From positions 1-64,000 of the forward strand of contig CAKRPO010000004.1 of the NCBI GenBank assembly GCA_934378195.1: DNA of 64,000 nucleotides. Reading direction: 5' to 3'. Positions 36,662 through 45,946 of this stretch are shown piece by piece. The DNA is from an uncultured Blautia sp. GTDB lineage: Bacteria; Bacillota; Clostridia; Lachnospirales; Lachnospiraceae. How positions within the stretch are numbered: the stretch's first letter is position 1; the number at the start of each line of letters is the position of its first letter. The notes beneath the pieces were generated by a model. That model worked only from the letters and a program-made list of their open reading frames with translations. It did not search any database and was not told where the DNA came from. A program made the position numbers and the translations under genes.

Positions 36662-37419
36662 TATAAAACTGACTCGACCAGTTTCTTTGTATAATCCATC
36701 TTCGGATGATTGATGATCTCATCCGGAGTCCCATATTCCACAACCTTCCCCTGATAAAGTACCAGGACTTTGTCGCAAAATTCCTGCACCAGTGCAAGAT
36801 CATGGCAGATAAAAAGAAACGACAGCTCTTCCTTCTCCTTTAATTCTCTCAACAGCTCCAGTATCTGCTTCTGAACCGTAACATCGAGCGCACTCGTAGC
36901 TTCATCACAGATCAGAATCTCCGGATCAACCGCAAGAGCTCTGGCAATTGCAGCCCTCTGGCACTGGCCGCCACTGACCTGGTGTGGATATCGATCCGCA
37001 TATTCCCTGTCCATCCCACATCTTTCGAGAAGATTTTCCACACGCTTGCGTGTTTCGTCACGGCTTATCCCCATGTTCCGGAGACTTTCCCCAATTCCGT
37101 CTCCTAACGTACATCTCGGATCAAAAGAATCCATCGGCATCTGAAAAACCATCTGGATATCCCGATAAATATCACGCAGAGCCTTCCCTTTTGCATTCGT
37201 AACATCCTGCTCTTTAAGAAAAATCCGCCCCTCTGTGACACTCTCCAGATGCGTGATCATCTGTACAATTGTACTCTTACCAGAGCCGGACTCACCTACA
37301 ATCCCAAGGCACTCGCCACGCTCCAGTTCAAAGCTTACATCATCTACTGCTGTAAACTCTTTTTTCCCCGATACAAAAACTTTTTTCAGATTCTCTGCCC
37401 GCAAAATTATTTCTGACAT
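36661..37419 (-). CDS. nickel/peptide ABC importer ATPase (NikE/OppF-like)
   Basis: Second ATPase of the Opp/Nik-type importer. Walker A GESGSGKST is near residue 41, signature VSGGQCQRAA near 147, Walker B ILICDEATSALDVT near 170, and His in ICHDLALV. Length 252 lacks the zinc-binding C-terminal extension of longer OppF proteins, as in NikE. It is the last gene of the operon. Confidence 0.87.
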   Translation of the reverse strand: MSEIILRAENLKKVFVSGKKEFTAVDDVSFELERGECLGIVGESGSGKSTIVQMITHLESVTEGRIFLKEQDVTNAKGKALRDIYRDIQMVFQMPMDSFDPRCTLGDGIGESLRNMGISRDETRKRVENLLERCGMDREYADRYPHQVSGGQCQRAAIARALAVDPEILICDEATSALDVTVQKQILELLRELKEKEELSFLFICHDLALVQEFCDKVLVLYQGKVVEYGTPDEIINHPKMDYTKKLVESVL

Positions 37420-37468
37420 ATCAAACTTTCCTTTTCAGAATACAAACTTCATAACATTTCCGGCCTAC

Positions 37469-38257
37469 CTACATCCCTGACTTTTTCAGTCTCAACACAG
37501 ATCCCATCAGCTTCTTTGTGTACGGATTCTGCGGGTTCTCCAGAACGTTCTCCGTCGCTCCATACTCTCTGACATGTCCATCCTGAAGCACCAGGATCCG
37601 GTCCGCCATCATCCTTACCACACCGATGTTATGGGTTACAAGAATCATCGCCGTGTTGTATTCTTCCCGCATCAGCAAAAGTTCTTCCACTACCTGTTTC
37701 TGTACCGTCACATCAAGCGCACTCGTCGGTTCATCCGCCAGCAAAAGCTTGGGCCGCATGATCATGGCTGTACAGATTCCCACTCTCTGGTTCATTCCAC
37801 CCGAAAGCTCAAACGGGTAGCTGTCCAGCACACGATCAGCATCATTAAGCCCGATCTTTTTCATGATCTCACCAGCACGATTTCTGACCTCATGCCTGCT
37901 TGTTTTTTCATGCTCTGACACTGCCTCATGTATCTGTGCCCCTATCTTACGTACAGGACACAATGCAGATTTGCAGTCCTGAAATACCATTCCAATCTCT
38001 TTTCCCAGGTATCTGCGGAGATCTTTTGCGCTCATATCGGTAAGATTTTCACCCTTGTACCAGATATCACCCCTGGTGACCAGGCCTTCCTCACCCAGAA
38101 GCCCCATGATTGCCTTGATGATCGTACTCTTGCCGCTTCCGGACTCGCCTACGATCCCCAGGATCTCGCCCTGCTTCAGTTCAAAACTTACATCCTGGAC
38201 CACCGGTTTTCCATTATAAGAAATTGTTACATGCTCTACACGAAGCAATGAACTCAT
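37469..38257 (-). CDS. nickel/peptide ABC importer ATPase (NikD/OppD-like)
   Basis: First ATPase of the importer. Walker A GESGSGKST is near residue 37, LSGGMNQRVGI near 148, Walker B LLLADEPTSALDVT near 170, and the H-loop in VTHNIGVV. Length 262 fits NikD-type proteins, shorter than OppD. GAGGAG precedes the ATG. Confidence 0.87.
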   Translation of the reverse strand: MSSLLRVEHVTISYNGKPVVQDVSFELKQGEILGIVGESGSGKSTIIKAIMGLLGEEGLVTRGDIWYKGENLTDMSAKDLRRYLGKEIGMVFQDCKSALCPVRKIGAQIHEAVSEHEKTSRHEVRNRAGEIMKKIGLNDADRVLDSYPFELSGGMNQRVGICTAMIMRPKLLLADEPTSALDVTVQKQVVEELLLMREEYNTAMILVTHNIGVVRMMADRILVLQDGHVREYGATENVLENPQNPYTKKLMGSVLRLKKSGM

Positions 38258-38305
38258 AATCCATCATTCTCCTCAGACTTTAGTTGCTGTGAACAGCAAT
38301 GAGAT

Positions 38306-39841
38306 TTATTCTACATCCAGATCCGCAGTGATCTCATAGTAATCACATGGATGTGCCGCCATTCCTGTAACATTTGATTTTGTCACAATTCCCATGTTCA
38401 GATGTGATACGAAAAAGAATGCATCATCATCCAGAATATCCTGCTGGAGTTCTACTGCAAGTTTTGCTCTTTCATCCTTGTCAAAGGTCTGATGAAGCTG
38501 GTCTGTCAGCTTTGTTACTTCTTCATTCTGATAATTTCCATAGTTTTTGGCACCTGTAACTGTACTGGTAAAGAAGTATTCCGGATCACCGGTCGGTGCT
38601 GTAGTTGTTGAGCTTACATATACATCAAAATCTCCACTCTTTGCAATTGTCATGTGGTCAGATGTATTGTTTACAACTACATCAATTCCGATATCTTTCA
38701 GCGTAGCCTGTGCGTACTCAGCAAGCTTCGGCTGTTCCAGACGGGTCGGATAAGTCAGCCAGTTGATACTGAGTTTCTGTCCGTCCTTGTCTACATAGCC
38801 ATCACCATCGGTGTCTGTCCATCCCGACTCTTCAAGGAGTTTCTTTGCGCTATCCGGGTCATAAGAAACTGTTTCTACCGCATCGTTTCCATAAGAAAAG
38901 CTGCTCGGGAACGCTGCCTTGGCCGGCACGCCACGTCCCTGCATGATTACAGAACAGAAGCCCTCTTTGTCGATTCCCATCTCTACAGCCTTGCGGATAT
39001 TCTGATCCTGCATAAGCTCTGATTCCATATTAAACTGTCCAAAGAAGCAACGGCTGGTCGCACAGGAATTGATGGTATAATCTGCGCTATTCTCAAATAA
39101 TGCGTAGTTATCATACTGCAGTCCGTAAGTACCCTGGATATCTCCCGTCTGCAGTGCTGCAGTCAGCGCACTTCCGTCTGCAAAGGATTTTACTGTAACA
39201 TTATCAACCTTGACATCACCGCCCCAGTAATCTTCGTTTTTAACCAGATCGATCTGGGTAGGAGTTACCTTTGTTGCAACATATGGGCCTGTTCCGGCTA
39301 CATTTGCAGAACCGCCTTCACCCTGGATTCCATATTCCATATCAATGATCGCACCATATGGATCTCCAAGATAATTGATGATCGCCGGACATGGTTCGGT
39401 AGTATAAATGGTAAGTGTCAGCCCATCTGCATCCATATGATCAATCTTCAGATCATATGGTGCACGGTCATGAACTGCGATCAGATCTTCCAGACATTCC
39501 TTGACAGCCTCTGCATCCATGGTACGTCCACTGGAGAATTTTACCCCATCACGAAGTGTAATCTTTACAGTTGTATCATCCACAAATTCATAATCTGTTG
39601 CCAGCCACGGCTCCACTTCCATGTTGTCATTGTACTTAAAAAGAGTCTCGCCAACGCCATAACGCAGAGCACTCCATCCTGAATAATTGTCATGCGGATT
39701 CAGGCCTGCATCACCCATCTCTTCACTGTAACCCGTTGTTCCATAAACGAAAGATTTTCCTCCGTCTGCCCATACACTTGTGGTCATTCCTGCTGCAAGC
39801 ATTGCTCCTGTAAGAATTGCTGCGATCAGTTTCTTCTTCAT
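38306..39841 (-). CDS. nickel/peptide ABC importer solute-binding protein (NikA/DppA-like)
   Basis: Family 5 extracellular binding protein, 511 residues, which would capture a metal-ligand complex or small peptide. The signal peptide ends near SVWAD, with a signal peptidase I site and no lipobox Cys, unusual for a Gram-positive binding protein. Family landmarks are ALRYGVGETLFKYN, VKITLRDGVKFSSG near 95, and VAGTGPYVATK near 190. Next to the ECF Ni/Co genes, a nickel or metallophore role is more likely than peptides (inference). Confidence 0.84.
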   Translation of the reverse strand: MKKKLIAAILTGAMLAAGMTTSVWADGGKSFVYGTTGYSEEMGDAGLNPHDNYSGWSALRYGVGETLFKYNDNMEVEPWLATDYEFVDDTTVKITLRDGVKFSSGRTMDAEAVKECLEDLIAVHDRAPYDLKIDHMDADGLTLTIYTTEPCPAIINYLGDPYGAIIDMEYGIQGEGGSANVAGTGPYVATKVTPTQIDLVKNEDYWGGDVKVDNVTVKSFADGSALTAALQTGDIQGTYGLQYDNYALFENSADYTINSCATSRCFFGQFNMESELMQDQNIRKAVEMGIDKEGFCSVIMQGRGVPAKAAFPSSFSYGNDAVETVSYDPDSAKKLLEESGWTDTDGDGYVDKDGQKLSINWLTYPTRLEQPKLAEYAQATLKDIGIDVVVNNTSDHMTIAKSGDFDVYVSSTTTAPTGDPEYFFTSTVTGAKNYGNYQNEEVTKLTDQLHQTFDKDERAKLAVELQQDILDDDAFFFVSHLNMGIVTKSNVTGMAAHPCDYYEITADLDVE

Positions 39842-39857
39842 AATTTTTACTTCCTTT

Positions 39858-40733
39858 CTACCTTTTAGCTCTTTCTTTTGGGTCCATAAAATCCCTGAGC
39901 GTATCGCCCAGAAGATTAAATATCATAACTGTAATAAAGATCGCCAGGCCCGGCGCAAGCGCCATCCACGGCGAAATCTGAAGCATACTTCTTCCATCAT
40001 TGATCATACTTCCCCACTCTGCCATCGGTGGTTTTACACCCAGACCAAGGAAGGAAAGTCCTGCCAATTCCATCATCATCGTTCCGATATCGAGAACCGC
40101 TGTGACAAGAATCGGACCTGCAATATTTGGTAAAATATGCTTAAACATAATCTTTAATGTACTGCTTCCGGAGAGCCGTACCGCCATCAGATATGCGGAA
40201 TCTTTCTGTGCAAGCGTCAGCCCTCTCGCAAGTCTTGCAAACTTTGGCCAGCCGATCACTGCGAGCGCAATGACTGCATTTTGTATACCTCCGCCAAGCA
40301 CACCAGCCACTGCAAGTGCAAAAACAAGACTCGGAAATGCAAGAAAAAGATCCGATATACGCATCAGGATCGTGTCAGCAATACCGCCGCACCAACCGCA
40401 GATAATGCCGATCACAGTTCCAACTACTGTGATGATCGCCACCAGAAGAAGCGTTGCATAGATACTGATCGTACTTCCCACCAATACCCTTGAAAGCATG
40501 TCTCTTCCATATCGATCTGTTCCTAACAGATGCTCTGCACTCGGTGGTTTCTGCGCCTGCAAAAGATCCTGAACATCCGGATCATACGGACAGAGTTTTC
40601 TCGCAAAAACTGCCACGATCAGCAAAAGCAATGACAATATTGCAAAGAAGATCAGCTTCTCTCTGACATGATTTTTACGTACTTTCTGCTCACGGACAGA
40701 GACATCTTTTCTCATGTTTTTTGACTCTCTCAT
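39858..40733 (-). CDS. nickel/peptide ABC importer permease (NikC/DppC-like)
   Basis: Membrane subunit, 291 residues, six helices. It has the DppC-type N-terminal segment (LLGTDRYGRDMLSRVLVGSTIS near 90) and the coupling loop ARLARGLTLAQKDSAYLMAVRLSGSS. It overlaps the preceding permease gene by four bases, with a consensus GGAGGTGA six bases before the ATG. Confidence 0.9.
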   Translation of the reverse strand: MRESKNMRKDVSVREQKVRKNHVREKLIFFAILSLLLLIVAVFARKLCPYDPDVQDLLQAQKPPSAEHLLGTDRYGRDMLSRVLVGSTISIYATLLLVAIITVVGTVIGIICGWCGGIADTILMRISDLFLAFPSLVFALAVAGVLGGGIQNAVIALAVIGWPKFARLARGLTLAQKDSAYLMAVRLSGSSTLKIMFKHILPNIAGPILVTAVLDIGTMMMELAGLSFLGLGVKPPMAEWGSMINDGRSMLQISPWMALAPGLAIFITVMIFNLLGDTLRDFMDPKERAKR

Positions 40734-41674
40734 GCTCTGTCACCTCCCAGTCTTACGCGAGGATCCAGATAATGATAAATAATATCTGTGATCAGATTCA
40801 CCACAACATAGATGATCGCCATCCATGCCACATATGCCTGAATGATCGGATAATCTCGCATCGTAATGGCATCCACTGCCATCTTTCCAACACCGTCCCA
40901 CATAAAGATCGTCTCTACGATCGTTGTTCCTCCAAGAAGGTTTCCGATCGACAAAGCAAGCAGTGTGATGATCGTAAGCATCGAAGATTTCATCACATTT
41001 TTCCAGATGATCACGCTGCCTCGCACACCTCTTGCGCGCGCTCCGATCACATAATCCTTGTTTAATTCCTCCAGAACCGTTGCTCTCACCTGTCGGGTAT
41101 ACTTGGATGCCATCGATATTGCAAGCGTAAGTGTCGGCAACACAAGGCTCAATGCCACGTTATCCGTTGTGATAACAGGAAGCCATCCAAGCCTGATCGA
41201 GAAGAAATACATCAGCACAAGCGCTGCAAAAAAGTTTGGCATGGAGTTCCCGATAAAACTCAGAAAACGGATCAGATAATCACTCCATTTGTTGTGTTTT
41301 ATCGCCGAAATGATCCCCAACGGGATTGCAACCAGCATCGTCAAAAGCACTGAAGATACCGTAAGCAGAATCGTTGCCGGAAGCTTTTCTACAAAAGAAT
41401 CATAAACATCCCTCTTTGAAACATAGCTTGTTCCCATGTCTCCGGTCGCCATTCCTGCAAACCACTTTGCATACTGTACAAGGAACGGCTGGTCCAGTCC
41501 ATATTCCTTTCTGGCCTGATCGATCACCTCCTGCGAGACAGATGAACCTGCATTATCATACATATAAGTAACCGCATCACCACCCGCCAGCCGCATCATT
41601 GCAAAGGACAAAAAAGTGATCCCGATTAAAATCGGAATCAACTGAAGAAGCCTTTTAATAATGTATTTAATCAT
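40730..41674 (-). CDS. nickel/peptide ABC importer permease (NikB/DppB-like)
   Basis: First gene of the importer operon, 314 residues, six helices. The family N-terminus (IIKRLLQLIPILIGITFLSF) and the coupling loop ELNKDYVIGARARGVRGSVI near 225 are clear. AAAGGAG precedes the ATG. A strong terminator separates it from the LysR gene. Confidence 0.9.
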   Translation of the reverse strand: MIKYIIKRLLQLIPILIGITFLSFAMMRLAGGDAVTYMYDNAGSSVSQEVIDQARKEYGLDQPFLVQYAKWFAGMATGDMGTSYVSKRDVYDSFVEKLPATILLTVSSVLLTMLVAIPLGIISAIKHNKWSDYLIRFLSFIGNSMPNFFAALVLMYFFSIRLGWLPVITTDNVALSLVLPTLTLAISMASKYTRQVRATVLEELNKDYVIGARARGVRGSVIIWKNVMKSSMLTIITLLALSIGNLLGGTTIVETIFMWDGVGKMAVDAITMRDYPIIQAYVAWMAIIYVVVNLITDIIYHYLDPRVRLGGDRA

Positions 41675-41758
41675 GAGTACTCCTTTATGTCTGTCTGAAA
41701 ACAGTTAACAATATCCGCACATTAATTCGTTAAATCAAGTCTAACAAATCAAAAAAAA

Positions 41759-41787
41759 GCGCACAACCCCAGGGGAGGGTTATACGC
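41759..41787 (-). terminator. terminator after the LysR gene
   Basis: GCGCACAACCC (41759-41769) pairs with GGGTTATACGC (41777-41787), with two G-U pairs on the minus strand. On that strand the stem is followed by a run of eight T residues. Confidence 0.85.
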
Positions 41788-41859
41788 TATTCTTAATTCG
41801 AATATCTCTGTCCTGTTTTGGAATAAGTATAGATTAACTTTGCAAATATTTACAGCAAC

Positions 41860-42768
41860 TTAACTTTTTGGAAGTCTATCTATAAGAAAATCAAGAAGCT
41901 CCTGTATACTTTTATCGGTTTCTTCTCCCCTACGGAGTACATATCCAAAAATAACTTTACTGTCGCCCATATTCAAAGGAATCCCTGGTGTGGTGCCTGT
42001 TTTATTTTCAGAAAGGTAACTGCCGCTCACATTGGAAACTTTGCTGTTCCGAAGCATTTTTTCCATAATGTAGTCACTGTTAGTCAATACGGATATGTCA
42101 AGATCCTGCCACTGAAAAGCTTCCTCGCGGGTGGCTCCGATGTCAAAAAATTCATCCTGATAATTTTGTATAAACCGTAGTCCCTCCAGATCTTCAAGAT
42201 CTACTCTCTCTTTTTCAGAATCATAAAGTTCTGTCCGACGTCCGGGATAAAGGATCACATCTGTTTCATACATTGAAACAAACTGCATTTTGTTCCTGTC
42301 AAGCTCATAAAGGAAATTTTCCTTCTGCTGGCTTAAGATATAGACGAATCCGATATCATCCATATAGTCACGGACACGCTCCATAACACTCCGCACACCC
42401 GCCGTAGTAATCTGAAAGTGGTATTTTTTTTCATATGTCTCATTATAAAAATCCACAAACTGACTTGCAAACCACGAGCTTGGGTTCAGGGAAATCCGAA
42501 TCCATTTGGTCATTCCATGTGCTGCCATATTTTCCAGTGCGTTCATCTCATTGGTGATCCTGCATGCATAATGGTAGACCTTCTGTCCCTGTACAGTCAG
42601 ACGGATTCCTCTCGGAAGCCGCTCAAAAAGCTGCATTCCCAAAGTATCCTCCAGTGCTTTGATCACCTTGCTGACGCTGGGCTGTGTGGAATAAAGGATC
42701 TTCGCCGCATCACTGAAAGATCCCGTCTGGGCACAGGCCACGAAATATTGTAATTGTTTTAAGTCCAT
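41860..42768 (-). CDS. LysR family transcriptional regulator
   Basis: DNA-binding regulator, 302 residues. The N-terminal winged helix reads LKQLQYFVACAQTGSFSDAAKIL, with the recognition helix in TQPSVSKVIKALE. The C-terminal effector domain spans about 90-295. The ATG lies one base after the stop of the fused methyltransferase gene, so the two are co-transcribed. It probably controls that gene and the adjacent importer; the ligand is unknown. Confidence 0.9.
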   Translation of the reverse strand: MDLKQLQYFVACAQTGSFSDAAKILYSTQPSVSKVIKALEDTLGMQLFERLPRGIRLTVQGQKVYHYACRITNEMNALENMAAHGMTKWIRISLNPSSWFASQFVDFYNETYEKKYHFQITTAGVRSVMERVRDYMDDIGFVYILSQQKENFLYELDRNKMQFVSMYETDVILYPGRRTELYDSEKERVDLEDLEGLRFIQNYQDEFFDIGATREEAFQWQDLDISVLTNSDYIMEKMLRNSKVSNVSGSYLSENKTGTTPGIPLNMGDSKVIFGYVLRRGEETDKSIQELLDFLIDRLPKS

Positions 42769-42769
42769 A

Positions 42770-45220
42770 TTATTTTACCGTCCTTAACATAAACAGAGGC
42801 GTTGGGTTATAAAATTCGTCTTTCTCAAGATAAATTCTGCCGCTGATTCCCAGATCTACCCGGAAATCTTTAAGTTCCATGGATCCCAGGGTCTCCAGAT
42901 CCCATGCCGGACGGCTATAGGAACTGATCGGAAGCTGTCGTTTAATCTCCTCACATTCACGCATCATGTCATTGCCAAGCGTATTATGCGCATGATTTTC
43001 CGGAAGGTCTTCCACATTGGAAAAGTCTGTAATACCATAATTTGCATCAAAATTCAGCAGCACACCGCCCTTCTTAAGTACACGGAGCCACTCCTGATAA
43101 GCATGGCGTACATGCGGCAGTGTCCAGGTAAGATTTCTGGAGATGATGACATCAAATGTACCAGCCGGAAACTCTGGATTTTCGGCATCCATTACTGTAA
43201 ATTCACAGTCTGCCCCTTCTTCCTGTGCCAGAATACGGGCATTTTTGATCATATCCGGTGTCAGATCGATTCCCGTCACTTCATGTCCTTCCTTTGCAAG
43301 AAGAATAGTGAAAAAACCTGCTCCACATCCCACATCAAGAATTCTGAGTTTTCTGCCTTCCGGAAGCTGTGCACGAATCTCTTTCATCCAGCGTTCTGCC
43401 ATAGTGCTGTGAAGTTCCTGCCGCTTCTGAACCAGGAAACTGTCGCTTCGTTTTTCCCAGTATTTTACGATCTTTTCCTTACGCTCATCGTAACGGCTGA
43501 CGATTCTTCCATATGTCACCATTGGGCCATTTCCAAGTACCTGCAGAGTACCTGTCTGATAAAGAAGTACGCCATCAAATTCTGCTTCACTGACCTCTTT
43601 CACGTTGCCCTCATAATCACGGACTTCTCCAAGAATATCCCCTTCCTGGATCATGTCACCGACCTTTTTGAACGGATACCAGAGACCATTTTCTTCTGCA
43701 TCCTGATAACGAACGTCTGCCACATCCAGCGGATAGTATGTCCTGAAATCCTTCAGTCCCTGATAGATTCCCATATGACAGAGAATGTTACGGACATCTC
43801 TTCTGGTTGAACGCACTTCTTCATAATTCCAGTCACCCATTCCTCCACGTTCGATCAGAATACTCGGAATTCCCTGCGAAGCCGCATAATTGTAAGAACC
43901 GCCGGATGCCACATTGGATCTGACCATATAAGGCACATCCACCTGCTCTGCCATCTCACGGGAAGCCTTAACCACTTCTTCCGGAGCTGCCCCTGCATAA
44001 TATACATATGGAGTCAGTTTTTCGTAATCGTCTCCACTGTGCAGATCGATGTAATAATCCGCAATCGGCTGCAATTCCTGAGAAATTGCCCATGCAAGAC
44101 GTTCCATCTCTGTTCCGTCCGGATTACCCGGAAATTCACGATTCAGATTCTTGTCATCGGTCAGTCCCATACTTCCCTTACGTGCTTCAAAAGCAGGGCG
44201 ATTCACTGCCTTTATGATCACGATCGTTCCGGCAACTTTCTCAATCTTAAGCTTCTGGGACAGTTCAATTGCTGCCTGGATGCCAACATACTCTCCGGCA
44301 TGAACACCCGCTGTGATCAGCATCGTCTTTCCTGTACCATGTCCATGAAGAACAGTTGCCGGGAGACGGATCTCGCCATTCGCCAGCTCCAGTTCCCCAT
44401 TCCATTTTTCACCTGTATTTACAGTGATATTTTTCAGATGAAACGCGTCTCTTTTTCTTCCCATCAGCAAAAAAATCGGAGAAGAACTGTTGTTGATGAT
44501 CTCTTCCTCTGTCCACACCTCTTTCCAGACATTTTCATCACAGGAAACATCCAGAAATCCGGTCTTTTTCATGGTTTCGATATCCCACTTCGGGCGTTCC
44601 AGACGACTCAACGGCACCTGACGGGCAATCTCCTCCATTTTCTCAATGTCCGTTCCGCTGTAGTAATCCTCTACATTTTGCTCTTCTGTCTGCTGACGGT
44701 CCTTCTCGTAACCGCTGCGTTTCTCTTCATTATATAAATGTCCGTACCAATCGGCATCAAAGTTATAAAGCATCCCTCCAGGCTTCAGTACACGAAGCCA
44801 TTCCCTGTATGCAAGGTCCGGCCTCGGCAGATTCCAGGTTACATTCCTGGTCACAATCACATCAAAGCTGTTGCTTTCCACATCAAGTGCCTGCGCATCA
44901 CCAGTTTTCCACACAATACACTTCGCTAATCCACCTGCATTCTGCTGTGCTTCTTTGAGCATTTCTTCGGTGTAGTCAATTGCCGTTACCTGATAACCTG
45001 CTTCTGCAAGAAGGATTGCAAAAAATCCCGGTCCGGTTCCCACATCCAGGATTTTTATTTCCTCTGGTTCACGTTCCGGGAACTGCCCCCCGAGTAAAGT
45101 CAGAAGCTTGTCTCTCCACATGGACCGTCTGGCATCTGCCATTTCCTGCTGATTATATTCTGAATAACCCCTGGCACGGTTGGTCCAGTAGGCATGAATT
45201 TCGTTTTTAAGATCACTCAT
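42770..45220 (-). CDS. three-domain fusion: methyltransferase, M14 (AstE/AspA-like) hydrolase, methyltransferase
   Basis: One 816-residue frame from the ATG at 45220 (GGAG nine bases upstream; a longer frame from 45334 lacks a site). Residues about 1-265 are a class I SAM methyltransferase with ILDVGTGPG at 57-65. Residues about 280-570 resemble M14 zinc enzymes of the succinylglutamate desuccinylase/aspartoacylase group: HAGEY near 307 (metal His and Glu), NLNREFPG, then DLHSGDD near 394. Residues about 590-816 are a second methyltransferase, ILDVGCGAG near 628, similar to the first (shared RNLTW/RNVTW, EWLRVLK and NFDA), so probably a duplication. The substrate is unknown. Co-transcription with LysR next to Ni/Co importers suggests a metal-ligand role (inference). 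Confidence 0.82.
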   Translation of the reverse strand: MSDLKNEIHAYWTNRARGYSEYNQQEMADARRSMWRDKLLTLLGGQFPEREPEEIKILDVGTGPGFFAILLAEAGYQVTAIDYTEEMLKEAQQNAGGLAKCIVWKTGDAQALDVESNSFDVIVTRNVTWNLPRPDLAYREWLRVLKPGGMLYNFDADWYGHLYNEEKRSGYEKDRQQTEEQNVEDYYSGTDIEKMEEIARQVPLSRLERPKWDIETMKKTGFLDVSCDENVWKEVWTEEEIINNSSSPIFLLMGRKRDAFHLKNITVNTGEKWNGELELANGEIRLPATVLHGHGTGKTMLITAGVHAGEYVGIQAAIELSQKLKIEKVAGTIVIIKAVNRPAFEARKGSMGLTDDKNLNREFPGNPDGTEMERLAWAISQELQPIADYYIDLHSGDDYEKLTPYVYYAGAAPEEVVKASREMAEQVDVPYMVRSNVASGGSYNYAASQGIPSILIERGGMGDWNYEEVRSTRRDVRNILCHMGIYQGLKDFRTYYPLDVADVRYQDAEENGLWYPFKKVGDMIQEGDILGEVRDYEGNVKEVSEAEFDGVLLYQTGTLQVLGNGPMVTYGRIVSRYDERKEKIVKYWEKRSDSFLVQKRQELHSTMAERWMKEIRAQLPEGRKLRILDVGCGAGFFTILLAKEGHEVTGIDLTPDMIKNARILAQEEGADCEFTVMDAENPEFPAGTFDVIISRNLTWTLPHVRHAYQEWLRVLKKGGVLLNFDANYGITDFSNVEDLPENHAHNTLGNDMMRECEEIKRQLPISSYSRPAWDLETLGSMELKDFRVDLGISGRIYLEKDEFYNPTPLFMLRTVK

Positions 45221-45323
45221 GGTTCTTTTCTCCGCATTTTCGTTATAATCTTCTACCGCGAATTGTTTCGAGCAACATGCGCTCTTACGATTGCTCAGTA
45301 TCATTTCATTATATAAAAAAAAG

Positions 45324-45349
45324 CCCCCCGCCACAAGCCTGTGGGGGGG
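45324..45349 (-). terminator. terminator of the first vanZ-like gene
   Basis: CCCCCC-G-CCAC (45324-45334) pairs with GTGG-GGGGG (45341-45349), with one bulged G. On the minus strand it is followed by eight T residues. Confidence 0.8.
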
Positions 45350-45367
45350 ATAGATGTAGCGGATGTA

Positions 45368-45907
45368 TCAGCTTCTATCTGACGAAAACACCCGTAAAAT
45401 CCGATTCGTCACAACGCATCCTGCCATACACCCGAGTCCATTATGAATCATGTCATCCCATTCGAACAGACCACGCATCGTGACCAGCTGGCTGGTCTCA
45501 ATGACCGCGGATATCAATACACCAAACACCAACGCCCGGGACCATTTTACTTCATGATTCGCAATGACCGGCAGCAACGCACCTGCCGGAAACAGCAAAA
45601 TACAGTTCAGTAAATTCTCCTTCAGCAACTGCCTGTCGTGATAGCGGAGGATATCCCGCCATGACCAGAACGGAACCAGTTCGTATTGCCGTGTTGTACC
45701 TGTCCTCGTAAATACGGTAGATCCGAATACAATTCCCATAAAGATTACTTCTGCCAGAATCGCCAGCGCCTGAAGCTTATTTAATTTTTCTTTCCTTATA
45801 TAATAAACCACCACAATGACCGCGAATATCAAAATTCCCGAAAAAAACAAGATCTCACGATGCGACCATGGATTATTGTAAGTTGTCAAAATCTGGTAGA
45901 TGTCCAT
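45368..45907 (-). CDS. VanZ-like membrane protein, copy 1
   Basis: Membrane protein of 179 residues with about five helices and the VanZ family signature (PFWSW near 95, LLNCILLFPAGALLP, ETSQL, DDMIHNGLG). Some VanZ proteins lower teicoplanin susceptibility; the general role is unknown. I took the ATG at 45907 (AAGGAG six bases upstream). A second copy, alike at about nine in ten residues, lies at 47690-48232 beyond a toxin-antitoxin pair. Confidence 0.85.
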   Translation of the reverse strand: MDIYQILTTYNNPWSHREILFFSGILIFAVIVVVYYIRKEKLNKLQALAILAEVIFMGIVFGSTVFTRTGTTRQYELVPFWSWRDILRYHDRQLLKENLLNCILLFPAGALLPVIANHEVKWSRALVFGVLISAVIETSQLVTMRGLFEWDDMIHNGLGCMAGCVVTNRILRVFSSDRS

Positions 45908-45946
45908 CTGCTGCTCCTTCACATAAAACATTACTGTTCTCACAAA

